Of a stretch of 6,571 nt of DNA, positions 6,564-6,571 are shown piece by piece (positions within the stretch are counted from its first letter, which is position 1; each line of letters begins with the position of its first letter). The stretch comes from Bacteroidota bacterium. GTDB taxonomy: Bacteria > Bacteroidota > Bacteroidia > Bacteroidales > VadinHA17. The position numbers and the translations under genes are program-made. Location of the stretch: contig JAUWPX010000084.1 in NCBI GenBank assembly GCA_030611395.1, forward strand, positions 1 through 6,571, given 5' to 3'. A model generated the notes under the pieces. It ran no database searches and was not told the DNA's origin. It saw nothing but the letters and a program-made list of their open reading frames with translations.

Positions 6564-6571
6564 AAAGATTA

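Overview
The window reads as a piece of a Bacteroidota chromosome. The support is a type IX secretion (T9SS) C-terminal sorting domain, a CBM9/DUF5916 outer-membrane protein of the kind common in this phylum, a perfect match to the Bacteroidota -7 promoter box TAnnTTTG, mostly absent Shine-Dalgarno sequences, and AT-rich DNA. The order cannot be fixed from the sequence; an environmental or marine Bacteroidales/Marinilabiliales-like organism is a guess.

Layout: (1) nt 1-1260, plus strand, is the 3' end of a large secreted protein cut off by the window edge: FG-GAP/VCBS-type repeats, a fibronectin-III-like domain, a cadherin-like domain and a T9SS type A sorting domain. (2) nt 1254-2105, minus strand, is a six-helix membrane protein of unknown function that overlaps the tail of gene 1 by 7 bp. 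(3) nt 2106-2187 is a short spacer with a five-copy heptamer array next to a strong candidate promoter for gene 2. (4) nt 2188-4416, minus strand, is a CBM9-like/DUF5916 outer-membrane protein with a TTG start. (5) nt 4417-4530 is a divergent promoter region containing a nested 37-bp inverted repeat. (6) nt 4531-5793, plus strand, is an M24 (Xaa-Pro) metallopeptidase with a twin-arginine signal. (7) nt 5799-6563, minus strand, is a DUF4197 lipoprotein, separated by 5 nt from the tail of the peptidase gene. No stretch over 300 bases lacks a gene; the longest gap is the 114-nt divergent region. I see no tRNA, rRNA, CRISPR array, insertion sequence or convincing intrinsic terminator.

The five genes do not form one operon, since strands alternate +, -, -, +, -. 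Four of the five products carry an export signal (T9SS domain, Sec signal peptide, Tat signal, lipobox) and the fifth is an integral membrane protein, so the common theme is the cell envelope. I see no shared pathway and no sign of a defence, mobile or otherwise novel multi-gene system. The most notable signals are non-coding: the heptamer array that supplies repeated TTTG boxes upstream of a promoter, and the nested palindrome in front of the peptidase gene.
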